Below are positions 12,801-27,300 of a DNA stretch of 64,000 nt, in pieces; position 1 is the stretch's first letter; each line of letters opens with the position of its first letter. The position numbers and the translations under genes are program-made. The stretch is from Mya arenaria (Eukaryota; Mollusca; Bivalvia; Myida; Myidae): NCBI RefSeq assembly GCF_026914265.1, contig NC_069124.1, forward strand, positions 72,402,402 to 72,466,401, given 5' to 3'. Under the pieces are notes generated by a model. The model was given only the letters and a program-made list of their open reading frames with translations, searched no databases and was not told the origin of the DNA.

Positions 12801-13734
12801 CGTGCTTTTATCCATGCAATGTTTCATTAAATGTAATGTTTCTTACTTGCATTAATATATGACGCCGATATTGACAACATATCAACCTGATTTGACTTTC
12901 CTAAAAACAACAAACACTTGGATGAAATTCGTTGTAAAAGTTATAATGAAGTGGTTCCTATACCTTCGCCGCAAAAACTGTTGTCTTCGATTGACTGAAG
13001 GCCTGTTTTTGTTCGGATTACGTCAGTTATGAGATGTTACTGCGTCAGTCACGGTGTGTGTCATATTGAACACCACTCTTGTACAATACATAACATAAAT
13101 AAGACGTCGTTTTACAAACAATAACGGGTTTGTAAAAATAAAATTAAAAGAGCTTTTCCGTGACGACGTTCGGCCGACTCATATTGATGCTCCCGGCTTA
13201 CGTATCGGTATATATACGCCGGGCTTATATACCGATACTTCGAGCGTATGTATCGATACGTAAAGGTAACTGCAAATATAGGTAAAGCATAATCTTAATT
13301 ATTTTAAATTGCAGTAGTTTCGCAGACGATCTGTACATTTTTATCAGCTCTTTCTTGGACAGTGCATGGATATCGGTTTACCGGCAAGATGTCGGGACAG
13401 TGTGAGTAGGGGGAAAACAACAAAATCGGTTTGCCGGATTGAAATATGGACTATTTAAACCCTGTAGACTTAAGTATTTTGCTTAAGGTTTTGATAGCTT
13501 CAGAACTTGATACTCTTGAGAAGTCACTTTTTATTTGTTCCCACATTACGCTATTAAGTCTTAGAAACAACCATAATAAACGAAGTAAATTTGCATTGTC
13601 CTTAGTGAGTACTTAAATTTTATTGAACATCTGTCTACGTTTTCATGATAAACACATTTAATACGATATATAAGGTAAATTGTTTACTAGTCAGGTTTGA
13701 ATTTAATAGCACGTTATTTTATATTTCAATAGAA
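12800..13734 (+). repeat. Segmental duplication, copy A, right block start
   Basis: Matches copy B 38440-38770 and copy C 44040-44420. Anchors include 'gtttcttacttgcattaatatatgacgc'-type sequence, 'gttgtcttcgattgactgaag', 'tgttcggattac' and 'cgtgacgacg'. No coding sequence was seen. Confidence 0.75.
13202..13238. other. Hairpin, 13-bp perfect stem
   Basis: GTATCGGTATATA at 13202-13214 is the exact complement of TATATACCGATAC at 13226-13238, with an 11-base loop. A related 'gtatcgatac' palindrome follows at 13251-13260. It could be part of a small foldback element or a chance structure. Confidence 0.8.
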
Positions 13735-13885
13735 ACTACAGGGACGAGTCAAGCAGCCTTAACATTAGAGGCGTGCGTATTTATCAACGTCTATCTTACA
13801 CCCAACAGAACGCACACGACGTCACAAGACTACAGGAAAATATTACATATACATACTCATATTGTTATCAACAGGCGCTGGGGTT
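13735..13885 (+). repeat. Dispersed repeat family R1, partial copy
   Basis: It contains 'gaaactacagggac' and then a 'cacgacgtcacaagactacagg' pattern. Related copies occur at 43140-43330, 19945-20120, 59350-59580 and, reversed, at 20860-21110. A short resemblance also exists at about 51290-51400. No polymerase III boxes or ORF were seen, so the class is undetermined. Confidence 0.55.
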
Positions 13886-13899
13886 ACCATGCTTTAAAT

Positions 13900-15660
13900 G
13901 AAATTGTGCTGCGTTAATTAGATTTAGTTAATTAAAGAAATTATACGACGCGGAGAGGGAAATTACTGAGCAATATTAAACAAGAAATTGTTAAATTCAC
14001 GTGCTTAAAATGCTATTATATACTAATTAACGAGTACATGTAAGTTTACGGTACCTTTTTATCGAACGTGTTAAGGCCATAACACCAAAAACATTTACGG
14101 TTTACTAAAGTATTGTTTAAACAAGAGACACGAGAGTTTGTTCACTTCAAACCTTAGATGACATTTAAATGGTCTCTGTACATCTATCAATTTGCAAACA
14201 ATTTGGAGTTTGCAGACAAATGAGAATTGTTACAAATGTACTGTTGGTGGAGCAATATCTGATTGTACAAATATATAGATCTAGAATGCGATTTATTCAG
14301 ATTGAATAGTATACAAAATGCGTATTTGTTTTCTTAGAAGTAATTCACTTTGCGTTTCTTTATTGACAAACCTTGTGTCGTTCGTTATTGAGTTAGAAAG
14401 CTTTCTGATATAGAAATCCTACCCAAAACACTGTCTTGGGAATGTTTCTGGTAAATTCACTCATTGAAAGATCTGAGTTGCAAGGATCGAGGAATGTAAT
14501 AATTAGTTTCGTCTCGTTTGAATTTTTCCCTCTACATTGGAACTATTGTTTTCTGTTTCAAGTGTAATATTTACCTTACGGTTAAAGGATGTGTCATTGA
14601 ATTTAAATGTTTCTTTGTATGGAAATTGATATAATCAGATTTTGCATGATTTTGATTTGCTGTTAGTATTGAACAAAACAGGCGCGCATTTCAATGCAAT
14701 GATTAAGCCAATGATTTACTTGATTGGCATCATTAATTGTTAACACGATTTGGTTAATCAGTTACATTGAGTTTTCGCTCATTCAGAAATTATTTCAATA
14801 CATTAGGTCTAAAATTTAGATTTTGCATAACATAGAAATGTAGAATACAAAATTTAAAAATACAATTTCGATATCCTAATAAAATCTTTTTTATCTGAAA
14901 TTGCTGATTTTTTTATCTGCCTAGAAACTAGATACCTGGTTATGTGTCAGATTTTGACATACTACTGATGCTGTAGGATACCGAGTTTACTTTGAAAGAA
15001 AGATGCAGAAAATGGTTAAAATCTAAGTTATGATTAATTAATATGTTCCATAAATGCATAATTAAGTAAATAGTTAAAGCCTAGGTTTATCACGCAGAAT
15101 TTATGTTTGTTATACATTTGTATGTATTGATATTGAAAAAGAATGCAACTTTAAATATTTATATGAAAAACTATATAAATATGCTCAGTAGCCAAAAGTT
15201 TAAACATAAACCATATGAAGGTATATAAGACGATTCACACACTCCTGATAGATGCTAATTGAATCCTAAAACTAAATCGGTTGGTCTTATAATGATTGAA
15301 TTTTGAGAAGAAAAAAACACGTTTGGTTTAAATATAACCAAAGGTAGACTGTTTGCTGATAAATTAAAGGGTGATTACACATAGATTGTCCAAATGGATG
15401 CAGTGTTATCGATAACGTTATTTGATCTGACGACATTTTTTACACTTTTAGCAATTTTTATGTAAGTGAACAGAGTAGTTCAGCCCATATGCCGCTGTTG
15501 CTCTCTTTTAAATGTGGTGCGTATTTACAAGAGGTCAATATAGACTCTTTATTTAAGAAGTTTAATTTTAGCGAAGGTAACGCATCATAATTTAGAAATT
15601 GCTTTACCCAAGATTATACTTAACAATACATCATACGTGCAATTATTAAAGAGAATGAAA
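13900..15660 (+). repeat. Segmental duplication, copy A, right block middle
   Basis: Matches copy C 44830-46260 and copy D 52930-53850, with part in copy B 38790-39140. Examples are 'atcaatttgcaaacaa.t' with 'gagttttgcagacaaatg' (14187 and 45605), 'gatcgagga.t' (14483, 45836), 'caggcgcgc.tttcaatg' (14680, 46038), and 'tgattggcatcattaa' in A, C and D. Copy C carries extra elements inside this block that copy A lacks. Confidence 0.75.
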
Positions 15661-17150
15661 GCATATCTTTGCTGATAAACGACTTTAATGCTGACCTTAA
15701 AAGATACGGCGAAGTCTCTGCAAAACACTTGTTAAACATTTTGTTTATCCTTGTTTTTGGTTTAAAAGTCATTATCTTGTCTTACAATAGTGTTCTACCT
15801 TTCCAAGTAAAAATGGACATATTTGTAAGAGAGTGTGATCATTGTCGTTGCGTTTGATTTTGTTATGATGTAGGAATTATTTTTGTTTTTCTGTAGTCTA
15901 AACGTTTACATATAGTGGGAAATAATATATTTATATAAGTATGCCTTTAGAGAGTAATATTTTCTTATAATGGCGTATATCTGTCTAAGATCAGTTCATA
16001 ATCTAATATCATTTAGCAAACACTTCACAATCATTTTAAAAACTATAACCAAACGAGACAATTCATGAACATTGACGAACCCAACACAGTTTCTGATGTA
16101 TAATGAACAGAAGAGCTGTGTCTGATAAACATAAAACAAAAACAAACTGAATTTATTTTTAGCGGAAACCTCACGTACGAAACGAGATAAGTTATATAAC
16201 GTTATTGCAGTAAAGGCATGAATAACATTAGTGTTTTCGGTTACATATGCTTGATCAATTCAGATACAGAATTAAACAGCTCAACTAGTTTCCAATTACA
16301 TTCAAACTCATTAGCGAATTCAGTCCGTCTCTCAGTCTGCTTGTCATACACATACTAGTTGCGATTTGTGTATGCATATGTTAACTTCGTGTTGGATCCC
16401 ACTTTACATGCGCTGGTAAATCAGGTATACGCCTGTTTGACAAGGAGAGAAACAATTAGAAATGTTTATAACATGCACTTTGTACAATGAGCTCCTGTAT
16501 ACCCATCAGTTGTTTCGATAAAGACTGTAAATCTTACCAATTATATGACATACGATGACCGTGAGCATTCAATGTACGTCCTGTGAGTGCCTCCAAGCAT
16601 AGTATATGGAATTACATAATCTTAAGATAAAATATCATTAGTATCGGTTATCATCACGAAGGTCAATTGTTCCCGATTGTTATCACATACAATAAAGACA
16701 GAACCTCGTTAAACGAAAGTAATCAATAATACAGTTGGTTTTTAACTATTTTCAAAAGGCGTCAGTGAATGAAAAGCCATTTTAGTGACACCATATTGAA
16801 AAGAAACAACTTGTTTCTGTGTTCGGTATCACCTCACTATAACATTATTACAGCCAAAGATTCACATAATCTGGTACTCACTAAACACACATAAAGTTTT
16901 GTATGAATGACACGTCTATAACTGCAAAACGACGTGTGGCGGCTAGTGTCTGTTGTCTTGTAACATTTTGTATTTTTGGTACTGTTTGTTTATCAGTGAT
17001 CCTTGTTCCTTTAAATATAAGTATGGTTACATGCTAGGACGGTTGGCTTCTCCTGTATTTTCCGTTATCATTATCAAATCATTGTCATTAGTAAACAATG
17101 GGGTTACCACATTGGCACGGGCAGTGAAAACGTATTAAGAACTCACTTGA
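15660..17150 (+). repeat. Segmental duplication, copy A, right block end
   Basis: Matches copy C 49700-51000 and copy D 54900-56950. Shared strings include 'tttagcaaacacttcacaatc', 'gagctgtgtctg', 'agcggaaacctcac', 'gacaccat.ttgaaa' and 'cggtatcacctcact'. The three copies differ by many substitutions and indels, and no frame is conserved. Confidence 0.75.
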
Positions 17151-19940
17151 TGTTGACTAGTTTTGACGACACATTGGCTAACATTGTTTGAAGGTCATAT
17201 TTAATGTTAGACTGCCGGGTATTTGTCTTTGTATTGCGGCATTGGATATGTAGCTTTGCTTTCAATATATTACGTTAAAAATTAAAAATAAACTTTAAAT
17301 CATTAACTGCATTATCACAAAGATACTGTGAAAAGTACCACGTCATTTTTCTATCGAACTGATTTAAAAATTAACGCTGCTCATCAACAAATTTACGTTT
17401 ATTGATTATTCCCTTTAAGGAAAGCATTTTTAATAATACAATGGAAACTTCATGGACAATCAAAGTAGCCTAAATGTTAACGATGATCATGGCTTACAGG
17501 CGCTTAACGTTAGACTCTTAACGTCAAAAAACAACAAATGCATACTTCACACACATAAAAAATCTTTATTAGGAAATGGTAGGGTAACCGCCCTTGAGAC
17601 TGACTTTTTATCCGCTTTCCTTTTCATGAATACGTTTATGAAAGACGAATCAAAATGTATAATAAGGACAAGATAAAAAAAATATCCTTGAATGTTATCA
17701 AATGAAGTTTACAAAAGTGTTTGCATAAAATGCGCGATGAATTGATGCATTAGAAATTTGTCAGTTTTTTACAACAATACACTGTGATTTGTGCGATGCA
17801 TAAAACATTACAATGACCGGATAGCACGAATGTGAATGCAAGTTTTCCCATTATTTTTCTAGATTCAACCGAGTTTGTTCCCCTTTAAATTATATTTACT
17901 TTAATACAGTCAGTATTTTTTCAATATATGTATTTAATATTTGCCAAATAATCTCCGCGTCTGTTGAAATAAATGCAACTAAACGTAAACTATTCCTCAA
18001 AATTCCATCTTCAAAGAATAGAAGAATTGCGAAGCGCTACTTGTTGGTGTACCATTCCATTTAGACTTCGTTTAAAGAGTTAAATAATTTAGATATGTTT
18101 ACAATATAAGCCAGCTTTCCCATACCATGTTTTGTATAAATGCAATGTAAAGAATACTAGTGAACAGTTGTTTCTCTGAAACTTCAAATATCTACTTCAG
18201 GCCATACATTAGAATGGGCACGTTGTTTTGTATTGAACGTAAACAGGTACCTCTACATATCAAGATGATATTTCCCAAACTATTTACTCTCTGCACATGT
18301 ACATTTAAATATGAGATTGCCGTTACTTTGAACAAAGAATTCTAAATAGGGCACATATTATTTTATATCACATCACATTATTCGAAATATTTTTACCCGT
18401 TACGTTCCGGTTATGCATTAAAATAGGTAAAAAGGTATTATTCATTAGTCTGCTTGCTTAATAGCCCAACTGTTTACACTATCGAAAATAGTATGTGTAC
18501 AAATGTCCACCTAAACTGATCTTATAATATCACTTACACCAAGGTATGTACAAAACATTGGTGCGGGATTACTGGAGATCCTTTGTTGACACGAAAATAG
18601 TATGAAAAGATCATTCATGTTTGAATAGTGAAAGTTCCTGCTAGAAGTTGAAAAGTTAAAAGTGTACAGATGTGTATAACATTGGGTATCATACTTTTTA
18701 GTATAGTTGAATTAAACGTATTCGATTCAAGTCATATGCAGGAAATACATTGTAACTAAATGGCGACATTAGTTTATGCAATAAAGACAATTAACTCATA
18801 TACACATTCCTATTTTTTAAAATCATTAACAACTGACAACTGGTAATGTTTAATAAAACAACAAAGGTAATCAGGAATTCAAATTATTAACGACAATAAC
18901 AACTTTCGAAGAATCAGAATGGAACTTTTGAGTAACTAAACCTTTTAGTGAGGCAGTTGATAACAGGATAAAATTATTTCTTGGATTTGTGCAGTAATTG
19001 GCTTCAACTGCGTCCGAGATTTCATAGTGCAAGAAGGCCCGACCAATACGATTCAATTCGTATTTGACTATTACTACGTGGTCATCAATACATCCGGGCA
19101 ACTACACTTATGTTCCACAATTATCATGCTTTAGATCGGGATTTCATTTCATGATTTATTAAAACAAACAACTCACCACATAACGTTGATATATGCGTGC
19201 AGTTATAGTTGAAGACATAGCCAATTTTACTAATGCAACAGAGATCTGACAATAAATTAATTTAGTACAAATAAGCATGTCTAGACATTAAAAGCAATGG
19301 GATTGGAAATGAGGGTTTTATTACACCGATACCAGTCAAAAATGCAAATAGATTATGGAAATTGTAATCACATTTGAACATAAAAGTACAGTTTTTGTGC
19401 AACAAACCATGTTTCCTTTAGAGTATGAAATCAATTATCTCATTCTCGGTTTAAGTATGCCGTTATTGGGATGCTTTGAACAGGATGTGCATTTCCAAAT
19501 GTAAATGTTAAAAGGATGTTTGCGTAAGATGATTTTTTTGTTGTTAATTTTACACTCGACAGATCGAAAGCGCAAAAAGAAGTGTTATGTTATGAAAAAG
19601 AATCACATATTAAATGTTCAACTAGGCTGTATGGTTTCGAAGAACTATTTATAGATCGTAAATTGATTAATACTTATGTAATTTAACAGTTATTCATAAT
19701 ATTTAGGGTGATTCTGTAAACATACGGCATTTATATTTTCTTTCGTTAGTAAAGTGACATTTTATGAGGTTATTGAACTTAATCAAATTGTATTTAGACT
19801 TCATATGTTGCATTTATGATCATTTCTCGGCATTCCTAGCTATTGACTATCGAGCAGATTTCTCAATGAGTTTGCAATTAGATTGTATACTGTTGTGTTA
19901 GAGTCCTCGTTATACTGGCTTTATCAGGTACAATTTAAAG
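17151..19940. other. Gene-free stretch, nothing recognised
   Basis: AT-rich, with stops in all frames and short incidental ORFs only (up to 76 residues). No TIRs, tRNA boxes or tandem arrays were seen. The left edge may still belong to the duplication, but I could not find a clear partner. Confidence 0.4.
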
Positions 19941-19944
19941 ATAC

Positions 19945-20120
19945 AATTAAAACTACAAGGACAATTCCAATAGTCAAAGCTTCAAAGTTAAACCCTGTTT
20001 AGGGGCAAAAGGTAAGGGCATTTGAATAAAGGACTACAGAACTCGGTATGTGTAAGACTGGAACTATAACAACATAAAGTGTGAATACAGAGCGACCCGC
20101 AATTATCAACAGTTCTTTTT
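19945..20120 (+). repeat. Dispersed repeat family R1, copy
   Basis: It carries 'aaactacaaggacaattcc', 'aatagtcaaagc' and 'taggggcaaaaggtaaggg', the diagnostic block also found at 43148-43222 and, in part, at 59350-59385. Confidence 0.65.
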
Positions 20121-20855
20121 AATAGTTTCCAATCATGAATATGTATTACTATTTGCCATCAAATCATTCAAAAACATGTTACATACAATAAAGCTAGGTT
20201 ACATGTGGATAAGTTTTCTATAGGATGATTAGTTTCAATTAAACTCAAATTACATACCCTATATTTACAAGCATAATTATGCACTTTTTGGACAAACAGG
20301 GTTATCAAATTTCATAAGTAGCCTAACCATAAGCGTTGCTGATGTCAAAATACTACATGGTACTTTTTATCGTCGAGGCAGTTATACGACGTGAAGAGGT
20401 ACATCATTGATAAGTATTTTGGTGGCTTAAATTATTAGCATTCGTCACTTTTAAATTGCAGTCTTATACAAAGTAAGTTATGATTAAGGCTCTAACGACT
20501 TACTTTATTGCAATACCAATATCATTGTGTATAATTATGCTTGGTATAGATTTATATCCTTCAAACGTACCTTGATATATTATAGCTTTTCATATTATAT
20601 AGCATGTATTAAATACCCTCAGTTTAATGTACGCCGCATGGATGCATCCGAGTGTTGCTTTAGTGCATATCGTAGATCCACATGCTTGGAACCCCGTTAT
20701 TTTGTTAACCGGTCCTTAACCTATGTCTTTCTGAAATCATTAAAATCTTGAACTAAGCCATCGTATTGATCCAGAGTTGGCTCTGTTGAACCGGCATGCA
20801 CAACAATGAATAAAGACGTTGATATGTTAGTTTTACTTTGCTTTTTACATTGTTT
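20121..20855. other. Gene-free stretch, nothing recognised
   Basis: No recognisable element. A 74-residue ORF at 20527-20751 lacks any supporting signal. Confidence 0.35.
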
Positions 20856-20859
20856 TCAA

Positions 20860-21110
20860 GAACCCGCTAGTTCCGATAAGGCTTATGTTTATAATTTTGT
20901 ATTATTGAGTCATGCTAGGAAATGTTTCAGATCAAACCCCTAAACCCCTCCTGCCTTTGAAAATTCGTTCTGTTGCGTGTCAATTCCATGATTTATTGAT
21001 AAAGCTTTTTAATGAGCGTGTGGTATAATTGTTGTGTTTGCGCGTTTGTATCTTTTGTGTCGTCTGGGCCCTTACATTTTGCCTCTTAACAGGGTCAATA
21101 TCTTTATTTT
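20860..21110 (-). repeat. Dispersed repeat family R1, reversed copy
   Basis: Read on the minus strand it gives the order 'gaccctgttaagaggcaaaa', 'tgtaagggccc', 'agacgac'. That parallels the plus-strand copies at 19995-20025 and 43196-43224. Other parts are too diverged to place. Confidence 0.55.
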
Positions 21111-21419
21111 AGATTACTTGACCCTGTATTTGACATTGTATCATTCATGAAATACACCCTGGTCCACTTGAATCTTTTTTCATAAGTGTGTTTTTCGTGC
21201 AACCCCTTTGATGCATACAATGAATAGTACTTTATATATTCTGATAAAATATTATAAAAATAAGGGTTTTCTTTATACATATATTAACAAAGAAAAGGTC
21301 ATTGGCATGTAATCTATATGTAGCAATGTTCTGTTTTCCTCTTTATGTTGGCGTCAAGGTGGTTTTTTTTTTAATTAAGTAGAAATCCTATTTAAGATAC
21401 AAAAAAATCGAACATGGCA

Positions 21420-21640
21420 TCTTATCGCATAAAGTTTGAGACAAGATGATTACATTATCAGGAATGAAACATCAGTCTGGACATAACATTTGTTCTTTGA
21501 TGTCAATCGTGATTATATTTGCCTTTAAAAGTTTGTACTTTCGACATGAATCGATGTCAAGAAACTGTATTTCTTTTTGCAAACGGACAATAAAAGTTAC
21601 CATTGGTTTCAGCATCCCTTTTAAAATTTCGACTACGTGT
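21420..21640 (+). repeat. Short extra copy of the duplicated left block
   Basis: Matches copy B 29590-29800 and copy C 40155-40350. All share 'tgattacattatc.gg', 'aaacatca.tctgg' and 'aataaaagctaccactgg'-type sequence. It lies about 2.8 kb left of copy B and is not embedded in a full copy, so it is a truncated duplicate or a separate mobile repeat. Confidence 0.7.
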
Positions 21641-21739
21641 GTTTTTCTTCCCAAGTAAAATGGGATGGTTACAAAAGCATATATTTTCAAATATACTATG
21701 CGATACCAAAATGGTAAACGCGTTAAGATTATCAACCAC

Positions 21740-21771
21740 AAACACACACACACACGCGCGCGCGCACACGC

Positions 21772-21803
<32 letters not shown>
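21740..21803. repeat. (CA)n/(CG)n compound microsatellite
   Basis: A CA run is interrupted by a short CG run at about 21755-21765 and then resumes as CA. Alternating purine-pyrimidine sequence of this kind can adopt Z-DNA. The several ORFs crossing it are artefacts of the dinucleotide repeat. Confidence 0.95.
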
Positions 21804-23860
21804 GGGATTTCATACACATTGTTATCATACAATATGCTGCTAATGTAATCAGACCATGCACGTCTTGATTAATTTGAAGTCACGATATAAACAAGATTAG
21901 AAGAAATGCACTAACTGTAACATTAATTTGGTGCAATTTCATGTGTCACAGCTGTTCCATCATTGTTTAGCGATGTAGAATATGATTGTAGTTCAATGGC
22001 CGTAATTGCGCCAATCGTAATCACGTCTTTGTTCGGTGTTATTTGATTTAAAATTTCGGGATAGTGAAAAGTAAAAATAAGGCAATACATTAAATAAACA
22101 TAGTCATACACAATAACGGCGTTGCGCTCCAAAGTGATCAAAACTCAAGTATTGAATATGAGACAAACCATCGCGCCAATTTGTCATCAAATGGTACATA
22201 AAACACAAATTGACTTCATTCATCACCATAGTGACCTATTTTTGGAGATAAGTTTTCAGATTCTTCCAAGACTCATTTACGTCATTTCCGTTGCACATTC
22301 CCCACATTACAACTCCACTAATTGGCTGTGTATTCGAGTAACAAATCCGACGAATCGAATTTTTGTTCTAAAAAGAAAGTCAGTGTCTACTTTTGATACT
22401 TGACAACTTACGAAAATTACTAAAATAAACATTATACTGGTCGATTTCTCGGACGAACTTTCTTGAGCTATAAACGGTCCATAGAGACTGTTCCTGGACA
22501 AAAAGGCTTTAAAAACATGTCGCGATTAATGCAATACTGTCAAAGCCGCTCCCGCCCTGCATCGGCATAAGCGGTATTGTATTTTCTTGAATCATTAAGT
22601 CAAGAAGTACTTACTGCAACCACAACCTGAGATACGCTCCGCCTACTTGGACCATTCTGCTAAAAATAAAACAAAATCAATGTCTACATTTTGGACTGTT
22701 AACCCAAGAATTGGCTTAAACATTAGTAAGTCTCAGATGGGATTTTCTAACTTTAATCATAGTCAATTCGATGAGTGTTCTTTCAGGAATGTTTCCATTC
22801 ATATTGTGAAAAATATATCATAGTATGAATGGCTTCACAAACATGAACTGACAGTGTCTGTTAAAGTAAAAGATACAACTTAAGATATCTATAAAACGTT
22901 TAAACATTCCCAACACCCTACTTAGAATGGGTTACATTTTACATTTATTTCATGATAACAAGCGATTTCCTTCAGCGATCACATCTTTTCATTATTGAAT
23001 TCTGTTCGTTCGGCTTTCCCCATGAGAAATTGATGTTATGTTCTGAAACTGCTTTTTCTGCATATTAATATTGCAATTTTACTCATCGTTCTAAATTTGT
23101 TTTATTGTTAAACGATATGGAGGACAAGTGAGCAGATAGATATTCAGTGTAAGAAATATTTCCCGAGGTATTGCAAACATTCATTTTCTGTTTTTCCAAA
23201 GCTTAAGTTCAATGGATGTTGTTTATGTTGTTTCATGGTTCATATCAATAGAAAATATCTTTATTTCAAGCTTTATTGCATTCACTTCACCAATGTTTCT
23301 AATGTGTCTTCCCTATTTGCATTGTTTCTGAAATATACGAAATGTATCTGGTCATCAACTCTTTTTGAAAACGATGGGGTCTTTTCCTGTTGTTCATTTT
23401 GACCACTGACTTGACAATACAATTGGAACTACCTCGTGTATGTTTAACATTTTCGTCTGAATATCATTACGTGTAAACAAACATTGAGCTACAAACATTT
23501 GGTTTATGTAGGTGAGGAAGAAGTTTGTTTGCGTTCAATAGTGCTTAAACAGGTTTTTTTTTATTTTTTTTTCCCATACGTTAACCCGAGTTTATCGTTC
23601 AACCCATGCGTCTTAAATAATAGTTCAAATTATTAAAGGATTGGTCTGGTTTTGCTTTTTTGTAGTCCATGAATATCCGAGGGCAATTTTAAAGTCCGTG
23701 AAGCGTGGTCCTTTCTAGGGAAATGTGTAAGCGTTCTCTCCTGTTTTCATAAAGCATGAACAAACAAAGGAATTTGGTACTCCGAATTGTATTCCTCCGT
23801 CTGCAGATAGAGTTGGGATATCTTATTATTGAAATTCTTGGAGTTACCCTATTAGTTTAT
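21804..23860. other. Gene-free stretch, nothing recognised
   Basis: AT-rich. Small overlapping ORFs on both strands near 21923-22501 have no recognisable motif and no partner elsewhere in the window. Confidence 0.35.
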
Positions 23861-23865
23861 TATTA

Positions 23866-24190
23866 TTTGTTTTATTATTAAGTTTCCTCAAGTTAATGCA
23901 TACTTTGATAAGATTTACCTTTTACGTTATTTATTTATTCAGGATTGTTGGGAAAAGAGTGAGGTTTGTGCACGTTAACTGGTTTAACCCTCAGTAAATT
24001 TACATTTTACTGACCGTTCCAAGGCGGTACCTAACAATCCTTGATCAACATACTTAGTTTTTTATATATAGTATGTATGCACTGTGCTGTTTGTGGAGTT
24101 TTGTTATTTGTATTTTGTTTTGTTTTAATTTCTATGTTTTTGGCGTTTACCCATTGCCATTAAACCGGGTTTATGTTTACACGTTTTACT
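23866..24190 (+). repeat. Dispersed repeat family R2, fullest copy
   Basis: The diagnostic core is 'gataagatttacc', 'ttcaggattgttggga', 'gtaaatttacattttactg' and 'ccgttccaaggcggtacc'. The same string recurs at 63690-63826 in the same orientation. The outer parts recur reversed at 39545-39860 ('gtttatcaaggattgttagg' and 'aaactccaccaacaaaa' there). It is a SINE- or MITE-like dispersed element. No terminal repeats or target duplication were established. Confidence 0.7.
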
Positions 24191-24394
24191 TCTGAGGTTG
24201 TTTCTGTAGTTTTTCCCATAAATATTTAAGACGAAATATTTGCGGCAATCATTTAAATTTGAAATTATCCTCCTTTAAAGTAAGAGTAAGGTTTCCCGTG
24301 GGGTAATTTTAGCATAATTTGTACTTTTTAATGCACTGCCGTTCTTCACACCTATAGTTCATCAACTGACAAACATATCTATGCTGTCACAGTT

Positions 24395-27300
24395 GGTGGT
24401 ATGGATGAATTGCAAAATCATACTCTCTTTCTGAAAACATCTAAAACAACTTAACTAAGACTTATACTAAAATTAAGTCTCATTATTTTCTGGAAAATTT
24501 TCTAAGCAACCTCTTGGAACCAATCGTCTCAAATGTATTTTCTCAGTGAACCGGAACCCTATCGATCAACTAACACAACTACAGCATAGTTGTTTATTGT
24601 TTCAAATCATATGTACAGTTCGAGGTTAATATTTTTTTTAAAAATCTGTATAATTTCTAGGCAAAATTCAATGCATATGCATACTCGTTGTGTTTCACAA
24701 AGCTGTGACGAATGTTTCTTTAACGTGTGGCATCATCATTTTGGACGAGCCTTTTCAGTGTTAGGAACCAAAGGTTCGCAGGAACACTCACAAACTTTGC
24801 TGCCACTCTATGCGGTTAATGTGTAAGCGTTCTCTTGAGGGTAATGTAGAATACTACGTGTACACCGTGTCCAAGCGTCCCAACGAGATGATGTTTCTAA
24901 TGCATATAAGAAGGATGGAATATGTTGGCAAATGTAGCATGTTCTTTTAAACCTAATTAATTAAAATTATTAGGAAGTCGAGGAGGATTTCCATTTCATC
25001 ACCTACTGTATGGTCGTGTCATTCATTGTATTTTCTTAAATCATTCAAGTTTACATGAATACGTATAAAAAATGTGTCAATGTTCAAATTTACAATCAAA
25101 AATGTCCATCTGAATTTTCTTTATTCGTGGTTTTCGAACAGATACACATCGCAGGTGTGCATTTAATGTAAGCCTATGACGAGTAGGCCTGCTTTGCTGC
25201 CTTGAAACCAAAATGCGCATGTTGCCTTTTCACTTTTCAATTCAGCTTTTAAAAATACCATTGGCAATCAATTAAACAATTTGCAATACCTGCACAACGT
25301 TAAGGCTTAACATACATTGAACCGGAAAAGAACAACATACACACTCATAGACGGACCAAACATTCTTAACAATATCATCATCAATATATGTTGTGATAAC
25401 TCCCTTTGAAATACTTCAACTAGAGCTAAAACAACAGTAAATCCAAAGTTAAATTTTGCAATCAACTTTACAAAATACAGATTGAAAAGAGCGAACTGTG
25501 TTTATGATCGTTATTCTAAAATTTTCCTTTATATCCGTTACAAAAAACATTATATATTAACAAAACTAAGATTGACAATCGATGTAATTTTCTCCAAACC
25601 CACCAATAACCAAATATTGAAATATTTTGGAATATAGGGACTAGATATTTAAAAAGTTATAAGATTATGACAGATTATAAGCAAATGATTTCTTATGACT
25701 TGAAATAACTCATTTTAAAGAAATTATGTGCATATTCGACATGCGGCGCGCGTGTGGCACCTACACGGACGGCTCATTCCCACTCATTATTTTGCAATTG
25801 AGTTCGAGTGTTTCCTGTTTTGATTTCCCCGTTTCCAGTTGTTTATCTTAATAATATTAGGATCACAACATGAAAACACAACACTCAATTCTAAGTCTAC
25901 AGAGGTAACGAATATATAATACCAACACCAAAAGAAAACAAAATGAAGATATTTTTAACATGACATACTAATTACAAATTGCAAACCCTCATCTCTGTCA
26001 GTTCAAATGGGTAAACTGATATGTTAATTTTGCTTTCGTTGCCTCTGGATCATTAAATATAACTTAGTGATTCATGATATTACCAATCAAACATAGAAAG
26101 CTATTTACACAGTGTTATGTTCTTTAAAATGATCACTCAATCGAACTGTATCTGTTAACATGAATTATCAGTAAAGATAAAATGAAAAATAGAGATATCA
26201 GTTAAGATGTGAAGAGAAAGACATAACCCTTTAACATAAATAGTTACCGACAACGCTAAGTCAGTTGGGCTGTCAAGCAGGCGATGGTTTGGATGTAGAT
26301 GGGTTGGGTTGTTGCTGCATTTTCCATAGATCACTGATAAACAATTATCCTGTCAATGTTAAATTTCAAGAATAAATGTGTCTGCATATTTTATTGCAAC
26401 ATTTCTTAAAGGTGATATCAGGAAATTCCCTAAAGATGATAGCAATCCGTTCATCTGTATGTGTAGAACTATTATATCAATATTAATGCAGTCAATGCAG
26501 TTTTCAGATTTTATCAGGAAAGTCGCCCAAACTGATAGCAATCTCGTACACTTGTATGTAGTAGCACTATATGAATGTTAAATGAGACCATTATTATAAA
26601 GTATGTGCGATTATCAGTCAATGCGGTTTCAATAACCAGACTCAACCTAAAACATCTGAATGTACATCTGAATATACTTAAATACATTACCTGTCATGTC
26701 ATCGGTTTGTCGTATTGCCTGATTCACCATGTATTGGTGTTGACATGGTATAACAGCATATCGAGCCTAGTACACACAACACGGGAGGTATGTATGTAAA
26801 CAGCTAACACAAGGCGGGAAGGCGAGATATACTCGATGAGATTTGATCTGATTGTAGCTTAGAATGCTCAATGTTGTTTGTAGAAAATGTCCAACACCAG
26901 TTAATATTAAAAATTCAAGAATATAGCGTTGTTCAGAGGACACAGTAGTAGATATGCCTAGGATGCCCACTAACATAACGCTATTAAATGACAAATAAAG
27001 AACATAAAATTACATAAAGTACGAATTAATTCGTTTACATGGAATATGTAGGCTCATTGAACTCATCATTGACCAAATACACGGATATTCTCCATAAGGC
27101 ACCTAAATATATATATATCTAAATAAAACATAGGGAGATTAGTTAAACATATTTTGACAGTTAATTCTAACACATTATGTGTAATATATATACATGTAAA
27201 TCAAGATTAGAGGATCATATTTATTCAACAAATGAAGAGGATCGTTCTTATATAGGATACTCGCTGGACAGATTCTAAGCTTTACAAAATAAGAGTTTTA

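Noticed and set aside
21472-21868. Four overlapping ORFs on both strands
   Set aside because: They are held open only by the CA/CG microsatellite. The repeated Cys-Val and Thr-His stretches are artefacts.
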